Source: Polytrichum commune (lineage: Eukaryota > Streptophyta > Polytrichopsida > Polytrichales > Polytrichaceae). From it: DNA of 64,000 bases. A model generated the notes under the pieces. It searched no databases. It was not told the DNA's origin and saw only the letters and a list, made by a program, of their open reading frames with translations. Below, in pieces: positions 1 to 10,305 of the stretch. Location: contig OX485805.1 of the NCBI GenBank assembly GCA_950295325.1, positions 36,133,501 through 36,197,500 on the forward strand. Reading direction: 5' to 3'. Numbering within the stretch: the stretch's first letter is position 1; every line of letters starts with the position of its first letter. Both the position numbers and the translations under genes were made by a program.

Positions 1-740
1 CACTTGTTCTTCTCATTCAAATTTTTCTTTTCCACTTCTCTATGAAATCTTGGTATCCTCTTACCTTCCAGGTTACCTGCATCTACAATAGTCCTCACTC
101 TTAGTTTCTCATTCTCTTCTTCCGACTCACCATAGCTACTACCTTGATCGGTCTATTTCCTTGATGTCAAATCCTACTCGAGTGGAACATGTTTGTAGTT
201 TTTGCCCCCATACTCATCCTTCTCCAATTCATTTATTGTACATTCATCCAACAAACATGATTGCACCTTCAACGCCAATGCGACACCCGAAGAAAACACT
301 TAACACGGGAGCTCGGTGAGAGTTGTGTTGCGTGGCACGGCAATGACAAACACTTCAATCGCACGAGGCGAGAGGGAAAAATAAAGCAAAGAGGAGTAGA
401 GAGGGGCTGTTGGTGTTCGCCGAGAGCCTGCTGTGCAACGAGAAGGAAACAAATTGGGGCAGGTCCCCAGCTGGGCGGGCTTTCAGAGTTAGAGTGGGGC
501 CCCTGTAACTACAGTTAATTACTTCGACTGGTTAACCTAATTGGAATGACGGAGGGCATGGATAAAGGGGCCTGGGGTACTACTAGTGTATGGGTTGGTT
601 CGCCCCAGGCTTCAACACACCACACATTCTCAAATTCTTTCAGAGCAAACTGCAAGCCTCATTCATCCAATCTCATGGGACCATTCATCCATCCACCAAC
701 GCCTCACCCTAAATTGGACAGGAGGCTAGCAAATGGCACA
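1..740. other. Unassigned 5' flank, partly GC-rich
   Basis: I recognise no gene here. Bases 270-490 are noticeably richer in G+C than the rest and carry short open frames with no recognisable product. At about 583-606 lies one end of the GGGCGAACCAA inverted-repeat element seen twice near 62.1 and 62.7 kb. The segment is probably distal promoter sequence of the SDR gene plus spacer. Confidence 0.4.
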
Positions 741-764
741 CCAAGTGGCAGCTTACCAGGACGC

Positions 765-900
765 CGCCACGTGTCCAAGTGCATGCTCCACAGGGGAAGG
801 CAATCCTCCACATTGCATGTTGTCCGGAAGAATGCATGCCAAGACCCATCAACTTAAAAGCGCAACATCTGCACATCACAAACAACTGCAGCTTGCATGA
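765..900 (+). promoter_or_regulatory. Putative ABRE/RY-rich core promoter of the SDR gene
   Basis: CCACGTGTCC at 767-776 matches the ABA-responsive element that bZIP factors bind. RY/Sph-type motifs (GCATGC or TGCATG, recognised by B3 factors of the ABI3/FUS3 type) lie at 781-786, 814-819, 833-839 and 894-899. A TATA-like CTTAAAAG is at 853-860, which would put transcription start near 885-895. ABRE plus RY clusters are typical of seed or spore maturation and desiccation genes, and glucose/ribitol-dehydrogenase-like SDRs are known from that programme. The motifs are directly visible; their function is inferred. Confidence 0.55.
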
Positions 901-1028
901 TTCAGGCTTTCTCCGGAAGCATTTTAGGCTACTAGGATTTTCTTCAAGGAGGAGGATCTGTGCAGAATTTAGCTTGGGTTTGACAAATTTGGTGCATCCA
1001 AGTGAGACATCCAAGTGAACCTGTAAAC

Positions 1029-1526
1029 TTGTAAGTATATTATTATCCAGCTTGTGTGCAAACAGATTGGGTTGACATTTTGTCCAAGTTGTGGAGCAAT
1101 TTGCTCTGGGTTGATGATTGGTGCATTGAAGTGTGACAGCTGTTGCTAATATATTAATACCCAATCAATTTTTGAAAGGTTTTTTTTTGTGTTGTTTGAG
1201 CCTGTGCATTGAAAGATCAATACAGTGTGATGAGTGCCCAGCAACAATTCTTCTTATGAAATCTTGAGAAACATTGTAGTTTTGGATGATGAGCTTTGTG
1301 CAGTGAGTGGATGCATTTAAAAACCGATCTCTGCAGTTCCAGTTCTTTCATGTATTATTAAAGGAACCCATAGCTCTTACTTGCAAACACTGACGTTAAT
1401 GGCTCTCGCATTGGCAGTCTTGATCTTTAGCCATGAATGATGATGGATTTTTTTTTTGAGCCCTTGAACAAATCTTGTTGCAGAGTTTGGTGAGTTGGTG
1501 GAAACTTCAAAAGTTTTAATTTTTAG
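1029..1526 (+). other. Putative 5'-UTR intron of the SDR gene
   Basis: A good donor (GTAAGTATA) begins near 1029. A T-rich acceptor ending TTTTTAG lies at about 1520-1526, leaving only CAAAG between the acceptor and the start codon at 1532. A leader intron ending just before the ATG is common in plants. Proposed from splice signals only; no transcript evidence is available. Confidence 0.4.
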
Positions 1527-1658
1527 CAAAGATGAGTTCCATGGTGGAGGACCCATCCAGCAAGATCCCAGCCCAGGTGCAAAAAGTGCACCCGGGAGTG
1601 GAGGCAGACATGGAAGGACCTGCTCCCCAATATTATTCAGACACATATCGGCCATCAG

Positions 1659-3295
1659 GTTTGCATTCCTAAACTTCCCTGTCATAAATTCATATCTTGA
1701 CAATAAATACCCAAAACGTAGTTTTGTTGGATATTTTGAAAGCACCTCATGACCTCATAATGCCCTCCTGTTGTGAAGTTTGCATGTATTTTCCCAATGC
1801 CTGGAATGTTAGGTTTAACAGTTTGTGAAACTGGATCGTTCCTTGCACTTTAGGAGAGGTGGTTGGGAGCGCACAACATCTTGGCATTGACAATGTTGGC
1901 TGTGGATTGAATTGAAGAGTGTGCGCTCTGGTACCTGGTTAGCAATTGTGAATCACGCAAATTGTCATTTTAAGTTCAAGACTCAGGCTCGTTGCAAAGT
2001 TATAGGAGGTCAATGTGAATATTCTCTTTCTCTTTAAATGATCCCATAGGCCTTTCCAATGGTGCTCACAATTGAACTCTAGAATGGTTAACCTATTATG
2101 AGCACATAGTTCAATCTCATCATAACATGTCATTTGCTGTTGGTCTCCATTGCTAATTATAAACCTTGCCACTTACCACTCAAATATAGGTGTCCAATTA
2201 AGCAGTGTCACAACTACAGATATAATGCCCATGTAGGGCATGCGGCCCTTCCAATTCCACATAAATTTTATCGCAATTGGATCGGCTTGGAAGTTGTGTC
2301 ATCCAATTGGCAAATGCAGATTGCGAAGATTGTCATTTCAATTGTCTCAAAATTAGAGTTGAGACGCAAAGTTATAACAAATCAGAATGGAGATTCTCAG
2401 ATTCTCTTTTAAGTGATCACATAGACCATCTCAATTGTGTTAACTTTTGAACATGGATTGGTTGATGTCTTTTGAGTACCAATCTCATCATAACACAAGT
2501 CATTGTAGTCTTCATTCTTAGCTACATTCATTGTCACTTTTTTTATTGGATAGCTATATGTGAGTGGTGTGTGGTTATGTGTGCATCTAAGAGTGCACAC
2601 CAAAAAGACGTGTGTGAAGAGATTGGACTACATGCTCAAAAATTGTTGCTGTTTCTAGGCTCAATAGTAAACATGTTTTGAAGGGGGAAGACCTAAATGA
2701 CCATTTAATGAGCTCGAGAATCTTCCATTTGACAGTGAATAAGATTTTCATATGAGCTCTGGCAATTGGCTACAGACCTCGATTTGGAATTGGCAATCAT
2801 CTTGCACTAATTGCGTGATCTGCATCCTAGGAGAAGTGGGTGCAGAGCTAAAAGTTTCCATTACAGGCCTGCTTAAGGTAGATGTGTGCCATTTGGTTAC
2901 TCATCTTAATCCGACACTCTGTATCAAAAGAGTGGTATGTAGTTAGGTATGGTTTAAGAATGGATACCAAAAAGGTATCATGTTTTTAAAAAGAGATTGG
3001 ACTACATGTTCAAAATATGATTACCATTCCAGACTCAATAGTCAACATAATTAGCGGGACGTATATGACCACTTAATGAGCATGAGAATCTTCACTTCAA
3101 TAACAAATCAAGATATTCATATGAATTATGAGGCAAATGGCTATGGGCATGGTTTGGATCTGCGAATCATCTTGCACTAATTGCGTGTTTCATATCCTTG
3201 GAGAAGTGAGCTAGTTTGAAGAAAAGTAACCGTTTAAGACCCATCTACCTTACCTTAAGCTTATTGCTGCAAAAAAAAAAAAAAAACAAATGCAG
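1659..3295 (+). other. SDR intron 1, filled with dispersed repeats
   Basis: The 1.6-kb intron has donor CAG|GTTTGC and acceptor TGCAG. Bases 2160-2760 contain degraded copies of the dispersed TTAAGGTAGA repeat. A nearly complete inverted copy follows at 2873-3258 and ends 37 bases before exon 2. The acceptor is preceded by a 17-base A run (about 3271-3287) instead of the usual pyrimidine-rich tract. Confidence 0.7.
2873..3258 (-). mobile_element. TTAAGGTAGA-family terminal-inverted-repeat element
   Basis: The ends read TTAAGGTAGATG and CATCTACCTTA(CCTTAA), an imperfect inverted repeat. The interior, read on the minus strand, contains GAGCACGTAGTCCAATCTC-like sequence and a motif about Thr/Ala-poor spacer shared with copies near 3.9, 14.9, 26.5, 42.4, 46.1 and 49.3 kb. 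It has no coding capacity and is probably a non-autonomous DNA transposon of about 390 bp. Confidence 0.6.
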
Positions 3296-3899
3296 GAAAG
3301 TTGGAAGGGAGGGTGGCACTCGTGACACGGGCATAGGTCGGTCGGTTTGCTGTCTCTTTGCAGCCGAAGGTGCTCAGGTTGCCTTTGTGTACAAAGGGGG
3401 GCCTGAGGACCAGGACGCAGAAGTCACAAAGAAGGAAGCTGAGAGGATTTCCAAGGGAAAATGCAAGGCCATGGCCATCGCAGTGGACTTGGGGTACGAC
3501 GAGAATTGCAAGAAAATCGTCGATGCAGTTGTGAAGCAGTATGGACGGATCGACATCCTTGTCAACAATGCTTCGGAGCAGTTTTATGCAGAAAGCATCG
3601 AGGACATTAAGCCGGAACAGCTGGAGCGAACGTTTCGCAGCAATATCTTCTCCATGTTTTATCTGACTCGACATGCTGTGAAATACATGAAGGTGAATGC
3701 ATCACATCACCTGACTTTGTCAAACATCCGCATATCAAAGGACAAAATGGTATTTCGAAATCTCATTGAAATATTCCTGCAGCAGATGTCCATGAATCTT
3801 CACCAATTTAAGCATTTTATTCAACTATATTATCTTTAAGCAGTTATACCACCCAAAAGGCTGAATGTTTGCAGCCCCTAAGGTAGCAGGGTGTTAATG

Positions 3900-4450
3900 G
3901 ATACAGTTTCCAACTCGCTCACTTCTCCTAGGACTTGAAAGACGCGATTAGTACAAGGTGGTTACCAAATTCAAACCAAGGCCAAAGCTGCTTGCCTCAT
4001 AACTATCGGAGCTTGTATGAATAACTTATTCATACACCACAGTGAACATTCTCATGCTCATGAAATGGTCATATAGGTCCCCCCCCCCCTTTCCCCATAT
4101 TATGTTGATTATTACATCAAATATGGTATTTAGTGTCACTTACTATTTGGAATTACGCAATGCTATAATTGTTTATTGTACACCTCATTTTTACCAACAA
4201 AGGTCAAATTGGTTGTTTGGACGTTATAGAGAGCTTTACTTGATTAAGAATTTACATTTTAATAAAATTACATAGGAATGTGTAACTCCAAACAATAAGT
4301 GACACTGAACATCATATTTAGTGTAGTTATCATATCATCTTTGAGCACACAGTTAAATCACATGATGCCTTTTTGGTATCTGTTCTTGGAATCACACCTA
4401 ACCATATACCACTCAAATATAGGCGTCCTGATAAGAAAGGAACCGAAGAA
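3900..4450 (+). mobile_element. TTAAGGTAGA-family repeat, interrupted by a TA-site MITE
   Basis: The sequence aligns by eye with the copy at 14.9 kb: GCGATTAGTACAAG, then TCATGCTCATGAAATGG, then a C run (4079-4089). After 4324 it resumes with TTTGAGCACACAG, the HindIII-less continuation of the same repeat, and ends near ATAGGCGTCC. The 209-bp element at 4115-4323 splits it, so the larger repeat is older. It lies in SDR intron 2. Confidence 0.6.
4115..4323. mobile_element. ATTTAGTGTCAC-family MITE (TA target site)
   Basis: The left end CATCAAATATGG...ATTTAGTGTCACTTAC is the imperfect inverse of the right end ending CATATTTAGTG. The dinucleotide TA flanks both sides (4113-4114 and 4324-4325). 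The 209-bp element is non-coding and close to copies at 27.9 and 49.5 kb, sharing an interior ACCAACAAAGGTCAAATTG block with the 27.9-kb copy. It is nested inside another repeat within SDR intron 2. Confidence 0.75.
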
Positions 4451-4990
4451 GGGCTGTCTACTACTTCACTTTACCGGGACTTAACCCGGGCTTGTGTGAT
4501 ATTCTTGCATTTATGGATTCAGCTCTTCATACCATTCAATGGAACGGCGCTTGACTCAGTTCGGTGGTCAATTTGGCGAGTCCCTCGACTAAGATGATGA
4601 TTTTGTTTGGAATTTGTGCTGTAGGAGGGCAGTTCGATCATCAACACAACCTCCATCACTGCATACCAAGGAGCACCCATGCTACTCGACTACTCATCGA
4701 CGAAGGGCGCAATCCTCGCGTTCACCCGAGGCCTTGCCCTGCAACTTGTGAAGCGAGGCATTCGTGTAAACGGTGTGGCCCCCGGGCCCATATGGACGCC
4801 TCTCATTCCCTCCTCGTTCCCGGCCGAGGTGACTGAAGGTGGCAAGTGGGGCACGGAAATGGTCCCCATGAAGAGAGTTGGGCAACCGTTTGAGTGCGGA
4901 ACGGCATATGTTTTTCTAGCCTCCGAGGACGCATCGTACTTCACCGGCCAGGTGCTTCACCCCAACGGCGGTGCTGTCGTGAACGCTTAA

Positions 4991-7340
4991 TTCAGAACTG
5001 AGGTATGTGGGTGTTATTGGGTTCATTTTTCATGTTCTTCAACTTCTACCGAGTAGATTTACACAACGAAAACTTGTGTTGCATGAGCAAGTCTATGATG
5101 AAAGCATCAGCAAAAATTAAATTGAAAATTGGACCTCCCTTATGGTTATGATTTCTTTATGGTTGTTGGAAGTGCATGTTTGTTGATTCCTTAATTGAAT
5201 ACGTAGGTTCTCCCAATTTGTGTTCACTGGTGAGTGTGGAGTAGTTCATGAAATTTGAAAATGTAGCTGAAGCTCTTTTAAACATGTCTCTTTATGCTGT
5301 TGTTCTTTGATCCTCACCATACCACACACCGTTCAAATATAAGTGTCCGATCAAGGAAAGTAACCGAATTACACCATAAGACCTTGGATGATGGATTTGA
5401 GGAGCCTTGACACGGGTTGTAGAAGGCGCTTTTAACCTATTGGAATGGATGGCAGGGCGATATGTATTTGTTACAGGACGTAGTGGTCATGCCATGGTGT
5501 GGTAATTAATTACTGGTGATAATGTGCCTCCCCATATCCAATCAGGAATAGATACGTCCACAAAATTGCTCGACATGACCACTACAACAACACAAGCAAT
5601 TGCAAGCAAGGAGAAGCTGCCAAGCTCATCAGTGACGTTTGACATCAACAAACCTTCATAATGCGATTTTTGGCAGTTTAGGGTTTGTATAGGTGTGAAG
5701 GTGGAGGTAAATTTTGTGTAAATAGTTGCTTCATATCTGAAGCACACAGTAAGCTTTTAACTAAGGTAGTGTGGCTACTTGCAAAGAGTTTCTTGGCAAA
5801 CGTTTGTATCAACTGGGAGGTATCACCTATCCTTTAAAAACTATTTACATAAAGAACCCCATTGTTTGTGTCTGGTGTCCCTGATTGACTGGAAACTGGG
5901 AGATTTTCTCAGTGAAGCAATTCTTCAATTCTGATGAATCTCAGACCAACTTTGTAACACTCGGTAGGTTCTGACTCAAGGTGCATTTACAGACAACGGT
6001 TCCAATTCGGAGTTGTGGTTCAGATTCACTTTCAACCACAACTGCTATTTTGTTTTTGTTTTTGTTTATCCTCAATGATCGTCTCTCCAATTGGTGTGAT
6101 TTGCAGTGTGCAGACAAGCACTTTTATGGATTCTAGTGGAAAGGTTGTTTAAGATGTATTACCCCCTATAAATCTTCTCCCATGCTTTGGTTTTGAAGTT
6201 ATCTTCCATTTTTACATAAAACGTACAAAGAAAGTAAACCACAACCCTTGTTGACTACTCCCAACTACATCTTGTATCATACTTGAGCAAGTGTAGTTGT
6301 GGTTGTGGTGGTCATCAATATACCTTTCCCCTCATCCCACAAAAATAGAGTTCCAAAAAGTGTAAACTACAATCATCAACCACCAAATAATAGTTTTGTT
6401 GTGTGTACACAAACACCTTGAGTCTCATGTTCACTACACTAAAAATCTTATTGAGTTTGGCATTGATATTGGTGTGCCATGTTCACTGGAGTTGTCCTTG
6501 GCATCAAGTGTCGCGTAGGTCATGTCCAACTCTAGTCTCTAATTGCCAATCAATGATTGCAAGACAATTAATGTGGGTTGATGATGAGTAATGTGGAGCA
6601 CTAATTCCCATGTTTAGTGGAGTGGTTTCTTTTTCAACACAAAAGGTTTACAAGCAAGAAATTCCTTGTGCACAATCTTTAGTAGAATTATGGACGAGTA
6701 GTGGCATACTATCATAACAACAAAAGGGATGTATCACATACGAGCATGCCTCTTATCCATCCCACATAGAAACTTGACCACCTATAAGTTTGTGGTCGAT
6801 TCATCCCAAATCACTTGGACTAGACTACTTTGGGGTAATAACTGAAGTTGATGTCAAACCAACTCAAAACGGCAACCTCTAGGCTCGATAATCTTTCAGG
6901 GCATTTAGGTTGGATGAATGGAAGGTACGCTCAATGTATGTGATGACCTCTCACCATCGAAATTACACAGAAAACAATTGGACCAAGGTAGACATATCAC
7001 TTTATTCGTTAATTTGGGATTTTTTTGGCATTTTGAGACAATTACAAATATATGAACATGGATAAAATCACACAGATTTTGGAGAATGTTGTAAGATGCA
7101 AATACTTTGAAGCGGGTGTTCATATCAAGAACCCAATTAAGAACTCATATCAAGATGGTTTAGGTAGGACAACCCAAACATTAGACCATGTTGTTGTGGT
7201 CCATATATTAATTTGAGACAAGAGAAAGTCTCAAATTAACGAATATAGTGATACATGTCTCGTTCAATTACTTCTCTTGATCAGACACCTATAATTGGGT
7301 GGTATGCGGTCAAATGCCAAACCAAGAATTGATACCAAAA
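4991..7340. other. SDR 3' flank and unassigned spacer
   Basis: AT-rich spacer downstream of the SDR. A degraded end of the TTAAGGTAGA repeat (CAAATATAAGTGTCCGATC) lies near 5335-5360. I find no convincing coding exon: short open frames at 5487-5747 and 6403-6591 show no family signature. A degenerate GGAGAGAGGG-family element occupies about 6715-6950. Confidence 0.5.
6715..6950. mobile_element. Degenerate GGAGAGAGGG-family element
   Basis: The left arm contains GAGCATGCCTCTTATCCATCC and the right arm GGTTGGATGAATGGAAGGTACGC, imperfect inverse copies. Between them is the family's TTGACC...AAGTTTGTGG...CTTGGAC interior also seen at 12.85-13.1 kb. The outermost bases are eroded, so the boundaries are approximate. 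Confidence 0.5.
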
Positions 7341-7938
7341 CATTTAGAGTTAGTGGGTTATATGTGGACCTACATGTACATTAAGAACTAAGGGTTATAT
7401 GTGGCATATTATATACTACTAGATAACCATGCTTACAAGACCTACACAGAGCTATGGAGAAATTAGAGCAACCGAAACTGCTTAAGGCATCATGAGACGC
7501 CTATAGTATATGAACATATTCATGTCAATGAGTAAGCAAAAAGAACTTGCTCGTAAAATAATGATGAGCAAGAAAAAGAGGAGCTCTAGATACACATCCA
7601 TTGACAGGCTAGAAGGTGACCAAAAACAAATTTATTGCAAATATTGCAACTCTGGTATCATAACTTACAATGGGTAAGCAAAAAATGAACTATGAGCAGT
7701 AGTAGCTTAATATATACTAGTTGTGTAGATAAATATGCCCCCCTGCTCTAAACTTGACTGTAAGAGCAACCAAGTAAAATCTGGTCACTGCATCTAATGT
7801 GCTAGGTGATTCAGTAATTGATGTACATTATGTTGTTTGCGAGGAAGTCTATCTCCATTTGGATCAGGAAAATTGGTTAAACTTACTCATTTCATCCACA
7901 GTCCTCAGATTTGACCAAACCAGAGAAGCTTTTGTTGC

Positions 7939-10172
7939 TCACTTCTGTGCAAGAGCCTCCAACTCCTTCACATAGCTTGTGAACTTCGCCATGATCAGAG
8001 GAGTGAAGGAATCCACTGAGTTTTGTGTTGGGCTGAACCGGAAGGGCCACACCACTCTTGTCCTCCCAGGACCTTCTCTGATTGCCTACTTTTACATATC
8101 CAAATGAAAATTTATCAATTCCGACTTCAAATAACACAAAAAACTTCCAAAATATTCTAGACGGAACTGCGTGATGGTCCCAGTCAAAAATTGGCAAGTG
8201 ACATGTCACATGTCAGCTAAACCCCTCAGCTTAGAAACTACTCTCTGGAAGACGCTGATCCCAACACTTCAGTGGACCTGATGAGTTACAATTAGACCAC
8301 TATATCAGGTATCAATGATAATATTATCTAACAATTCCAACTTTTGATTTTGGATGTAACCACTCCTAGCTCAAGAATCGCGTATCAACTACACTAAATA
8401 TGATATTTAGTGTCATATGGTATTTAATGTCACTATAATGGTAACTTTGCGGATGACACTTCTTATGAATAAGTGAGGATATATTGTCATGGATGATGGA
8501 TGAGTTCATCCATTGGCCAAAAGTGTACCTTCTCTTGTCCGCAACTTGGTGATGAAATATTGTCATGGGTGATTGAAATTCGGATGAAAAATCACTTGGT
8601 AAGTGACATTAATTGGAACACTGTAAATCTATAATTCCCCACCAAAAAATTACAAGGAATGACAAATAATGTTGGGTTAACATTTAGTGTTGGTGACACT
8701 GTACTGCGGTTTACAATTAGTATTGAGCACAACAATTAGAATTGGTGACACTAAATATCATATTTAGTGTACCGCCCTCAGAATCTATCAATATTCCTCA
8801 AATAAAGTAATACTCATTCTGAAATCTTCCTCGACATTTTTCGTAGTTCCTAAACTGATCAGCCTGGCACAACTGTTATCACTGTGTTGAGTATTGATCA
8901 TAACATCTAAGTCCTTCAGTTAACACACACGCTTGAAGAATGTCACCCGGCACTTCGAATTCCATTACACTGACTGATTTCAGTCACCTCGTACTCTCAC
9001 AAGTCTTTCTGTAGCATTTCCGAAATGCGAGTCTCGTAACCTAGTAATCTCTCTTGTAGGTTCAAGTACTCTATCAATCATCACCTAACTAATGTGACTC
9101 TCAGCTGATCTGACCAAGAACAGCCTTTCCAGCATGCAATCCTGGGGTGCCCTAAATCTCACACACCAAACCAAACCAAACCAAACGTACATACACTTGA
9201 CAATTTTCACACGGCACTTCGAAACGTAGTTGTCCGGCTATTGATCTCTCTTGGTTCAAGTGCTCTATCACCCAATTAATAATACTCTTGGCTGATCTGA
9301 CCAAGAATAACCTTCAACATACAATCCCGGAGTGACATGAATCTCCGTATAAGTTTTGAGTTGCCTGCAGCTAGCTGATCACCTTCTGACACATGCATTC
9401 AATAATCGGAGAGCGACTGAGTTTGACCATACGAATCCCCCCTGTCTGGTCAACGATATGATTTTAGAGATCGGCACAGTTCCTATAATGGTCATAGCCC
9501 TTCCCCTCAGTTAACAAACACCAAACACACACAAACCTGAAGAATCTCACACCGACGGCACTTCGAGTTCCACTACGCTAACTTATCTCAGTCACCTAGT
9601 AATCAACTCTCATCTCTGCAACATGCGATATTTAAGAGACATGTGTTTGACATTATTACTTGGAAGACGGCTTGGTAGCCCGGCTCGATGCCGATGTTGC
9701 CACCGACGAGGTCGTAGGCCATGATACGGCGGTGGTGGTCAATGTAGACGAGCTTCTCAGCAGCCCAGTACTTTCCAGAGCAATCGTGGGGTCGCACCTT
9801 GCGGACGCACCCTGGGACACCGCTCTGGCCCTCCGTGCACTCCACCGCGCAGCGACGCGGGAACTGGAGCCAGTCGGAGCCAATGGCCCACACTTTCTCC
9901 ACGGGCGCTGCGATGATCAGGTCGATGCTGCCGTGCCAATTGGTGCTTCCATCTCCGAATTCCCCTCCGCCTCCGGACGAGAAGTCGCTTGTCATAAGAC
10001 CACCTGCACTTCGGCTGATCAATCTCGAATTACTCGCCACTGCCACAACAGGGTTGCGCATACCGGATCCCACTGTTTGGTGCACCCACAGGCGGAAGAG
10101 CAGGATGGTGGCGATGTGCATTAGGAGCGGCAGGACCAAAGAGCACAAAAGGTGCGAAGATATCACCTGCAT
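7939..10172 (-). CDS. SRPBCC / lachrymatory-factor-synthase-like protein, copy A
   Basis: Two coding exons on the minus strand: 10172-9660 (171 codons) and 8085-7939 (48 codons plus stop). The intron is phase 0 (CAA|GTAATA ... GTAG|GCA), giving about 219 aa. Residues 4-30 form a strongly hydrophobic stretch ending FRLWV, a likely membrane anchor or signal. A Gly/Ser linker (SSGGGGEFGDG) leads into the SRPBCC fold, starting WHGSIDLIIAAPVEKVWAI and continuing EKLVYIDHHRRIMAYDLV. Exon 2 encodes RTRVVWPFRF and the C-terminal helix SFTPLIMAKFTSYVKELEA. Plant members are small helix-grip ligand-binding or cyclase-like proteins of about 170 aa; the N-terminal anchor is extra. The ligand is unknown. 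The frame is intact. Confidence 0.8.
8392..8769. mobile_element. MITE of the TATTTAGTG family, empty site known
   Basis: The 378-bp element starts CACTAAATATGATATTTAG, ends with the inverse, and is flanked by TA at 8390-8391 and 8770-8771. Copy C of the duplication reads ATCAACTACCGCCC at 16577-16590, with one TA and no element, whereas copy A reads ATCAACTA, the element, then TACCGCCC. This proves insertion with TA target duplication after (or polymorphic at) the gene duplication. It lies in the SRPBCC intron and has no coding capacity. Confidence 0.9.
8820..9400. repeat. Internally repeated intron modules of the SRPBCC genes
   Basis: Related modules recur in the copy A intron: CTGATCTGACCAAGAA followed by an AACATGCAATCC-like block near 9106-9145 and again near 9292-9330, each linked to a CGGCACTTCGAA block (8949, 9212, 9556). 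The same modules occur in the copy C intron near 17040 and 17238. They suggest older internal duplication of a roughly 190-bp unit. No function is evident. Confidence 0.5.
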
Positions 10173-10186
10173 GGACGCGGGGGTAC

Positions 10187-10305
10187 ACAGATGAGAATGT
10201 CACCCAGTTTCCAGCCAATTCGGGACAACAGACGCAAACAAAAGGGTACTTTATGTAAATGTTTCTATAGGGTAGGTGATATGTGGGTTCTTAATTCACA
10301 TGATG
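10187..10305. promoter_or_regulatory. Short upstream gap of SRPBCC copy A
   Basis: Only about 120 bases separate homology breakpoint A from the inverted pseudo-exon B, so any promoter of copy A must lie here or inside the inverted repeat. I see no clear TATA box in the minus orientation. The sequence is unrelated to the region upstream of copy C. Confidence 0.35.

Larger units (their letters stand above)
1532..4990 (+). pseudogene. SDR of the glucose/ribitol dehydrogenase type, frameshifted
   Basis: Three coding exons are visible: 1532-1658, 3296-3692 and 4625-4990, with GT-AG introns. Exon 1 encodes a Pro/Gln-rich leader ending DTYRPSG; its phase-1 junction joins GKLEGRVALVT in exon 2. Exon 2 carries NNASE (the NNAG-equivalent) and FRSNIFSMFYLTRHA. 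Exon 3 carries NTTSITAYQG, the active-site YSSTKGA and VLHPNGGAVVNA before TAA. These enzymes are NADP(H)-dependent oxidoreductases of sugar alcohols or aldehydes, about 290-300 aa. Exon 2 is 397 nt, one base short of the required phase. At about 3323-3336 the family's TGGDSGIG loop is replaced: frame 0 reads VALVTRA then stops, and TGIGRS continues in another frame. A 10-nt deletion fits both the phase and the missing residues, and would restore about 299 aa. Catalytic Ser, Tyr and Lys are intact. It is probably a recent pseudogene; an assembly error is the alternative. Confidence 0.85.
7380..10186. repeat. Segmental duplication, copy A (SRPBCC gene plus 3' flank)
   Basis: This block is a direct duplicate of about 15,638-18,381. 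It runs from the 3' flank (ATAACCATGCTTACAAGACC) through both exons to 14 bases before the start codon. The copies then diverge abruptly after GGGGGTAC, at 10186 here and 18381 in copy C. Exon sequences are nearly identical. The main differences are a transposon present only here (8392-8769) and extra intron sequence in C. Confidence 0.85.

Noticed and set aside
3261-3674. Minus-strand frame over SDR exon 2
   Set aside because: Shadow of the real exon; no family similarity.
3216-3839. 207-aa open frame starting MKKSNRL
   Set aside because: Its first 30 codons and last 50 codons are intron readthrough. Only the middle is SDR exon 2, and it uses the frame after the deletion.
9603-9659. Extension of SRPBCC exon 1 into VIMSNTCLLNIACC
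   Set aside because: Intron readthrough past a GTAATA donor; exon 2 with a matching phase and conserved C-terminus exists downstream.
9660-10124. Plus-strand 154-aa frame over SRPBCC exon 1 (and its twin at 17849-18319)
   Set aside because: Antisense shadow created by the GC-rich exon; the minus frame has the recognisable SRPBCC domain and splice sites.
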